Origin: Promethearchaeia archaeon
Lineage (GTDB): Archaea; Asgardarchaeota; Lokiarchaeia; Sigyniarchaeales; SOKP01
Assembly: GCA_029856295.1 (NCBI GenBank)
Contig: JAHQWS010000038.1
Coordinates: 1 to 9,781 of the forward strand
Reading direction: 5' to 3'
DNA length: 9,781 bases
Made by a program: the position numbers and the translations under genes. The stretch's first letter is position 1; every line of letters begins with the position of its first letter. Positions 6,701-9,781 of this stretch are shown piece after piece. The notes beneath the pieces were generated by a model. It saw nothing but the letters and a program-made list of their open reading frames with translations, ran no database searches and was not told the DNA's origin.

Positions 6701-8407
6701 TAATTCTCTCGATTCTTGCATCTCTCCCAAAGATTGCTTTGCAAGGCCCATATTATTGTAAATATTTGCTTTGGAAAGGGGATCATCTAGTATCTCTGCT
6801 ATGGACAGTGCTTCATTATATTTTTCAATAGCTATTTTGAAATCACCGGAATGTCTATATACTTCCCCGATCGCTGATATTCTGAGCGCTTTCCAATTCA
6901 TCTTACCAAGAAGATCATCAATCTTGATGGCTTCAAGGTAATGCTCTCGCGCTTTTGTAAACTCACCTTTATCAATGAAAACTCCTGCCATGTTATTGAA
7001 TATAGTGGCTTTCATGGGAAGATTGCCAATAATTTCATTTAATTTTAATCCATCTTTATAAAGAGCGAGGGCGCCATCATAATCGCCTTGAAGATCTTGA
7101 ATCAGGGCCTTATCAATAAGCACATTCACCTTGATAGCTTCTAATCCTTCCTTTTCGGCGAGTGCCAAAATCTCTTTGTGTAGTTCCTTTGCTTTCTCTA
7201 ACCTTCCGGACATCCTATGCAATCGTGCTGCATTATAAAGATAAGTGGGTAAACCTATAGTATCACCGATTTTTTCTGCAATTTGCGCCGCATCTTCAAA
7301 CAAATCAAGCGCTTCTTCTAACCTTCCACGTGAGTCATATACCAATGCGGTGGCATTCATAAAAAGAGCTAGGATATCCTCATCATTATATTTCCTTGCA
7401 AGAGAAAGTCCCTTCTCACTACACCGGAGTGCATCATCTAGCGATGTGAGGGACCAATAAATCCTCCACGCAAGTCTGTATTCTTTGATATCAGTCACCG
7501 TATCAAGAATGGGTTTCATGAACTTTTGCAAGTCGACAAGGCATTTGTCCTCCTTGTTGATGGAGGGGGGCACCGTCCCCTTGAACATGATGGGCCACAA
7601 GACTTCTTCTAGTAAGTGTGATGTGTTGGCAACCACCTTGTAGAGTTTGGTCTTGATCTCCATACTCTTGAATTTAAATGCAACATCTAATAATATTTCA
7701 TCCACTTGGGTTTGTTCAGGACTGGAACCCATATCATTGTCTCCATTACCTTCCGTATCTAAAACTTCGTAAGCATCAATGATGGCGGGATCTCGATCGA
7801 ATGCATGGTCTATCCAGATGATCTCATCCAAATCCTGCAATTCCCTTAGGGTTGGACCAATGTCAAAATCATCGCTTCCGGAATAACCGATAATAACAAG
7901 TGAACGTCTTGATGTGAGTGCGTTCACTACGGGGATCTTGTACGCTTCTATCGCAAAAGTCTCTTCCGCGGAGCAATCCCTTCCAAGCGCGGAGATTGTG
8001 GTAACCAGCGAGTCTGTGGTATCTTCTCCCGTGACCAAGTTTTTCTTGGAACCGTGAATCTTGCACAGGGGAAACTTACTCCCTTTTCGTAGTGCTTTTA
8101 TATCTTCAAATTTCTCATAATCCAGTTTATTTATGATGAGGGTTATATCATCCTTAGATTGGAGTTGTTCAGCCAATGCCATCTCTATTAAATAATCGAA
8201 ATTTGTCGTGATGACTTCTTCACCTATTTGGATTGCCTTGGCTAAGAAGTGGTGCATAATATTTGGCTTATCAAACAAGTCGAAGAAGTTCATGAATTTT
8301 AAGTCGGGATCAATAATCTGCTGGATGCCCTCGATGATCAACTCATACCGCAAATTATCAAGTTGCAAGATGCGTTCCACCTCGTCCTTGGGACAGCTTG
8401 ATTCCAC
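3746..8407 (-). CDS. Giant SIR2-like domain protein with 30 tandem TPRs (5' end truncated at this GTG)
   Basis: The product is 1553 residues from the GTG at 8407. Residues 1-265 are a SIR2-like NAD-binding domain: VITTNFDYLIE (65-75), CKIHGS (115-120) and LVIIGYSGSDDFDIGP (170-185). Asn69 and His118 correspond to the catalytic Asn and His of SIR2 NADases such as ThsA. There is no four-cysteine zinc module, so an NADase is more likely than a protein deacetylase. A helical linker (about 266-301) and one degenerate repeat (302-341) follow. Residues 342-1541 are 30 TPRs of exactly 40 residues, with the usual N.G..Y...G....A...Y..AL pattern. A 12-residue cap helix ends the protein. The likely role is a cytosolic sensor or scaffold (TPR) controlling NAD cleavage, as in prokaryotic immunity; this is inference. 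The GTG is not the true start, because the GAGIS motif lies upstream in the same frame. The SIR2 end is visibly less AT-rich than neighbouring genes. Confidence 0.9.
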   Translation of the reverse strand: MESSCPKDEVERILQLDNLRYELIIEGIQQIIDPDLKFMNFFDLFDKPNIMHHFLAKAIQIGEEVITTNFDYLIEMALAEQLQSKDDITLIINKLDYEKFEDIKALRKGSKFPLCKIHGSKKNLVTGEDTTDSLVTTISALGRDCSAEETFAIEAYKIPVVNALTSRRSLVIIGYSGSDDFDIGPTLRELQDLDEIIWIDHAFDRDPAIIDAYEVLDTEGNGDNDMGSSPEQTQVDEILLDVAFKFKSMEIKTKLYKVVANTSHLLEEVLWPIMFKGTVPPSINKEDKCLVDLQKFMKPILDTVTDIKEYRLAWRIYWSLTSLDDALRCSEKGLSLARKYNDEDILALFMNATALVYDSRGRLEEALDLFEDAAQIAEKIGDTIGLPTYLYNAARLHRMSGRLEKAKELHKEILALAEKEGLEAIKVNVLIDKALIQDLQGDYDGALALYKDGLKLNEIIGNLPMKATIFNNMAGVFIDKGEFTKAREHYLEAIKIDDLLGKMNWKALRISAIGEVYRHSGDFKIAIEKYNEALSIAEILDDPLSKANIYNNMGLAKQSLGEMQESRELFQKSVEIYRDLNQKSSLGVSLHNLGTFFFNHGEIKDAMEYYQEALEIANDLNDLSGKAGRLKSMGDVYEARGEYTKAREYFSNALDIAIEIGEKIRIPMYLQSLGGNDVALGKFNDAMEKYEKALSLSREMNNKGSIVISLSNVASVYRNTNKNDKALQYYNEALKFAREINLVKEIGPLINNIGQVHTNMGDYKTALDFYQKALKMNEEIGDIEGIGIGKNNIGLALQNLGNLEEAGEYYKEALAIDEKLGKKGSMAVIHVNIGSLYMDLDKNEKAIEELKLALALYEDTGRIVGRGGMYANMGLTYIALKQYNDAIKAYENALTFSQEIGNLESVSRQYRNIGISHHHKKEYEKAISFYKKALEVAENIDKKDYIADLYNDMGNSYYLQEKYEESLPFFEKATKIGSKITNDLSVGIYHKCYAQALREVGNFDDAIFHFGTAFELFEQVKSFENMARVRQSCGVIYKNSGNNEKALEEFERALNFASEAGIFTLISDIRSEIGYIYYSMNDLQKAHEYLSSALKSARDAQNLPYIVHYLNDMTVVHMDLNDLEKALEYNQEAIALGEKEGMLEKTALAWASRGKLYTKSGNLSEAVESYKAAMKISEKTEDVMMQVNRAYDIAQLYYNAKEFQAAIPWYEKVIELDRILKDKPSIRNQHWNIALCYNGLGKNGKAIDSLEKTLEFDKELGNTGNQISVARTLGKFYSEQGNLRMAEMRFLEAISVCDQVGDIKAKDKIVYDLARMYQQNGMREEAIKRYLEDAAICEQLGNKADVEMLYRNIADVYESNGEYQEAKEYLGKSVVLSREVGNMKQAAITTNNIGSLLYELQEFQEAIKYYKAAMDINRELGEDLTLANNYQNAGTAYRQMGNHSEAKIMFEEAMKINESRGAMSDVAWTLGSLARTQEMQEKLEMAIETRMRAAQIYEDVENHESQVNQLSSAGELHEKLGNLAAAKKCYKKIVEVYETINNAEKAEEWRSRL
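3785..7384 (-). repeat. Thirty 120-bp units encoding 40-residue TPRs
   Basis: The coding strand has a strict 120-base period over 3600 bases. Each unit starts at the residue after the G/N that ends the previous one and has a Gly or similar near unit position 20 and Ala near position 25. Examples are unit 12, with LQNLGNLEEAGEYYKEAL, and unit 27, with LLYELQEFQEAIKYYKAAM. I cut all 30 units by hand and each is 40 residues. The units are diverged at the DNA level, so this is an old, selected array rather than a recent duplication. Confidence 0.9.
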
Positions 8408-8555
8408 GATGACGTTTACAATGTGCTTAGCAGAAAGTAAGCACGATGGAGCATCTATGGAGATCCCCGCACCAGCTAGAAATGTGAATTCTTTATCCGG
8501 GTTGAAGATCTTCTGGCATATTCAAGTCTAACTTCTTTAATTTTTTATTTTTCAT
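8408..8555 (-). other. True 5' end of the SIR2/TPR gene, with a one-base frame break at a CCC triplet
   Basis: Upstream of the GTG the frame is open to the stop at 8524-8522 and encodes NPDKEFTFLAGAGISIDAPS, with the NAD-binding GAGIS motif at 8473-8459. There is no ATG, GTG or TTG in it. In the neighbouring frame an ATG at 8519-8517 reads MPEDLQPG then stops; an in-frame ATG further up at 8555-8553 adds MKNKKLKKLDLN. Skipping one C of the CCC at 8501-8499 converts CAA CCC GGA TAA into CAA CCG GAT AAA and gives a continuous protein, MPEDLQPDKEFTFLAGAGIS. A Shine-Dalgarno-like GAGGT (8570-8566) lies ten bases before the 8555 ATG. The break is a sequencing error, a mutation or a +1 frameshift site. 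Confidence 0.7.
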
Positions 8556-8861
8556 TAGTGACTATACCTCATTTCCCTTGGATCGCATTGATATCTTTCT
8601 TAAATCGGACGTCGTTCAAAAAGTTTTTATTTTGAAAAAAAACTCATTGAGCAATGTCGTTTTTCTTGCGAATATGTTTTAATTATTTAAATTTAATTTT
8701 ATTAATATTTATTTTTCTTCTCTTTTTTAATTAAAGAAAGCTTAGAAGATTAGAGGATTAATAAAATTTTGCATTAAGACTTAATTCACTGATTTTATTA
8801 ATTATTTCCTTATCCTTCGAAAGAATCTCAATTTTAAATCTTCATTCATTTCATATTAAAA
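8556..8861. promoter_or_regulatory. Divergent intergenic region between the SIR2/TPR and ogg genes
   Basis: About 306 bases hold no gene. The left part carries the ribosome-binding site and probable promoter of SIR2/TPR. Near the middle is an inverted repeat, TTCAAAA (8615-8621) and TTTTGAA (8630-8636), with eight bases between the arms. From about 8675 to 8720 the DNA is almost pure A/T with long pyrimidine runs on the plus strand. On the right, TTTTAAAT (8832-8839) is a TATA-like box 22-29 bases before the ogg ATG, so ogg may be leaderless. A shared regulator is possible but unproven. Confidence 0.35.
8566..8570 (-). promoter_or_regulatory. Ribosome-binding site supporting the upstream SIR2/TPR start
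   Basis: GAGGT on the minus strand matches the archaeal anti-Shine-Dalgarno end and sits ten bases before the ATG at 8555. It favours a start at 8555 over the GTG at 8407. A TATA-like TTTAAG (8604-8599) further up could be the promoter, but it is weak. Confidence 0.45.
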
Positions 8862-9488
8862 ATGAAAGAATTAATGGACACTCTTGAAAATCTTAAAAAA
8901 AGTGAAATAAAGAGAGTAATTGAGACTCGAATCCATGAATTTGAGAAAATTAAGGTCCTGCCTATCGATGAGATTTTTAAAGAATTATGTTTTTGTATTA
9001 TGACTGCCAATTGTGGAGCTGAAAAATGTATTGAAGTCCATGAAGGCATACATAATGGATTCCTAAATCTTTCAAAAGAAAAATTGACTGATAAATTTAA
9101 AGCATTGGGATATAGATTCCCCAATATTCGTTCAGAATATATTACTGAAGCGAGGGACCACAAGGATAATTTAGAAAAAATGATTAAATCTAACGATGAT
9201 ATCAATGGGTTGAGAGATTGGATCGTTAAAAATATAAAAGGCATCGGCTATAAAGAAGCAAGTCATTTTCTAAGAAATATTGGTTTTAATGATTATGCGA
9301 TTATTGATTTTCATATAATAGATCTTTTAGAAAAGTATAGTCTAATACAAAAACCAAAAGCGTTAAAAAAAAGTAAATACCTTGAAATTGAAGAAATATT
9401 GAAAGATTTAGGAAAAAAGCTTAAGTTAAATTTAGCTGAATTAGATTTATACTTATGGTATTTAGAAACGGGAAAAATTCTTAAATAG
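8862..9488 (+). CDS. ogg: N-glycosylase/DNA lyase, archaeal Ogg2 type (8-oxoguanine DNA glycosylase)
   Basis: This bifunctional base-excision repair enzyme removes 8-oxoguanine from DNA and then cleaves the strand by beta-elimination. The product, 208 residues, matches the compact Ogg2 family (MjaOgg of Methanocaldococcus, about the same length) from end to end: FKELCFCIMTANCGAEKCIE (39-58), LGYRFPNIRSEYI (82-94), IKGIGYKEASHFLRNIG (125-141), AIIDFHI (146-152) and AELDLYLWYLETGKILK (192-208). The helix-hairpin-helix supplies Lys131, the Schiff-base nucleophile, and Asp149 is the catalytic aspartate. The C-terminal lysine, which helps recognise the base in MjaOgg, is kept. One oddity is Phe150 where the family usually has Arg (IIDRHI). 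The ATG at 8862 matches the family N-terminus; there is no ribosome-binding site, but a TATA-like box lies about 25 bases upstream. DUF1847 follows 55 bases downstream. Confidence 0.95.
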   Translation: MKELMDTLENLKKSEIKRVIETRIHEFEKIKVLPIDEIFKELCFCIMTANCGAEKCIEVHEGIHNGFLNLSKEKLTDKFKALGYRFPNIRSEYITEARDHKDNLEKMIKSNDDINGLRDWIVKNIKGIGYKEASHFLRNIGFNDYAIIDFHIIDLLEKYSLIQKPKALKKSKYLEIEEILKDLGKKLKLNLAELDLYLWYLETGKILK

Positions 9489-9493
9489 TAAGA

Positions 9494-9503
9494 ATATTTA
9501 AAA
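9494..9503 (+). promoter_or_regulatory. TATA-like box for the DUF1847 gene
   Basis: ATATTTAAAA lies just after the ogg stop and about 45 bases before the DUF1847 ATG, predicting a leader of roughly 20 bases that would include AAGGA (9529-9533). The DUF1847 gene may thus be transcribed separately as well as by read-through from ogg. Confidence 0.3.
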
Positions 9504-9530
9504 ATCAAATAGAAAATAAAAATTAAAAAG

Positions 9531-9545
9531 GAAATGAAATGAAAT
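9531..9545 (+). repeat. Three tandem GAAAT units that place three ATGs at the DUF1847 start
   Basis: GAAAT is repeated three times, so ATGs occur at 9534, 9539 and 9544, each in a different frame. Only the last opens the DUF1847 frame. The first gives M-K-stop, and the second a 12-residue ORF that ends at a TAA. A change in copy number would alter spacing from the ribosome-binding site AAGGA. Confidence 0.55.
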
Positions 9546-9781
9546 GGATCCTACGTGCCATAACTGTAATAGTTTAAATTTTTGTATCCGTGGAAAACCA
9601 AACAAAAACCTGGAAAGCTGCCCTATGATTGTGAGTCCTGAAATTGAAGATGAGGCTTTCAATCGTTATAAAACTGACGATGTCATAAAAAAAACCACAA
9701 AAATGGCATCAATTGTGGAAGCTTCAGGATACATTCATTGGCCTCGTTTAAAAGATACCATAGAATTTGCTACAAGAATGG
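9544..9781 (+). CDS. DUF1847 family protein (N-terminal part; runs off the right edge)
   Basis: The first 79 codons are present. The N-terminus has CHNCNSLNFCIRG (5-17) and ESCPM (24-28), the cysteine-rich metal-binding pattern of DUF1847. It is followed by a helix containing AFNRYKTDDVIKKTTKMASI, and then VEASGYIHWPRLKDTIEFA, where the family has a GY..W.R..E...FA pattern leading to a conserved Gly-rich motif beyond the edge. The family occurs in anaerobic bacteria and archaea; its biochemical function is unknown. The ATG at 9544 is chosen because it is the only one of three clustered ATGs that opens this frame, with AAGGA about ten bases upstream. It follows ogg by 55 bases on the same strand, but a functional link with repair is not evident. 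Confidence 0.85.
   Translation, partial: MDPTCHNCNSLNFCIRGKPNKNLESCPMIVSPEIEDEAFNRYKTDDVIKKTTKMASIVEASGYIHWPRLKDTIEFATRM

Noticed and set aside
3785..7384. 120-bp periodicity that could be mistaken for a CRISPR or satellite array
   Set aside because: The repeats are diverged at DNA level, lie in one open frame and encode TPRs of 40 residues. There are no identical repeats with unique spacers.
7613..8407. SIR2 domain as a protein deacetylase sirtuin
   Set aside because: The region between the catalytic His and the GYSGSDD motif has only one cysteine, so the four-cysteine zinc module of deacetylases is missing.
8208..8531. 107-residue plus-strand ORF over the SIR2 region
   Set aside because: It is antisense to the SIR2 domain and its 5' extension, whose motifs are clear on the minus strand. 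Its translation shows no family-like pattern.
8615..8636. TTCAAAA/TTTTGAA inverted repeat as a firm operator
   Set aside because: Seven A/T-rich pairs in an A/T-rich region are easily due to chance. It is mentioned only within the intergenic entry.
8846..9244. 132-residue minus-strand ORF opposite ogg
   Set aside because: It is the antisense shadow of a convincing Ogg2 gene and has no recognisable domain.
1..9781. tRNA, rRNA, insertion sequences, integrase or attachment sites
   Set aside because: No cloverleaf-like segment, transposase motif, terminal inverted repeats or target duplications were found on reading both strands.

Overview
The window looks archaeal and most like an Asgard (Lokiarchaeia-type) genome. 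Intergenic DNA is very AT-rich. Several genes have TATA-like boxes about 25 bases before the start and no Shine-Dalgarno site, as in leaderless archaeal transcripts. The DNA glycosylase is of the archaeal Ogg2 (MjaOgg) type. The dominant gene encodes a SIR2-like domain fused to a very long TPR array, an architecture I associate with Asgard archaea. The lineage assignment is inference; the archaeal assignment is firmer.

Layout. From right to left on the minus strand: a giant SIR2-like/TPR protein (5' end near 8555, stop at 3746), a PfkB-family kinase of the adenosine kinase (AdoK/CbhK) type (3608 to 2607), a doubtful 69-residue ORF (2419 to 2210), a 12-helix APC amino-acid permease (about 1935 to 565), a small possible winged-helix protein (about 462 to 198), and the start of a YkgJ-type CxxCxxCC protein that runs off the left edge (159 to 1). 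On the plus strand: an Ogg2 8-oxoguanine DNA glycosylase/lyase (8862 to 9488) and the start of a DUF1847 protein (9544 to the right edge). The SIR2/TPR and ogg genes diverge from a shared intergenic region of about 300 bp.

Most notable is the SIR2/TPR gene. Its TPR part is 30 consecutive units of exactly 40 residues, with no insertion or deletion across 3.6 kb, plus a degenerate in-phase unit in front. The longest ORF with a usual start codon begins at a GTG (8407) inside the SIR2 domain. The same frame continues upstream and encodes the missing NAD-binding GAGIS motif, but that stretch has no usual start codon. ATGs with a good ribosome-binding site lie just upstream in another frame, joined by a one-base shift at a CCC triplet. 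This is a sequencing error, a real inactivating mutation, or a +1 frameshift site. Two other minus-strand genes, the permease and the small winged-helix ORF, also have open frames reaching upstream of the first usable start.

The genes do not form one obvious pathway. The SIR2/TPR protein is plausibly a sensor (TPR) joined to an NAD-consuming effector (SIR2), as in prokaryotic defence proteins, but nothing beside it confirms that. The kinase suggests nucleoside salvage, the permease amino-acid uptake and Ogg2 base-excision repair. No tRNA, rRNA, CRISPR array or transposon was seen.
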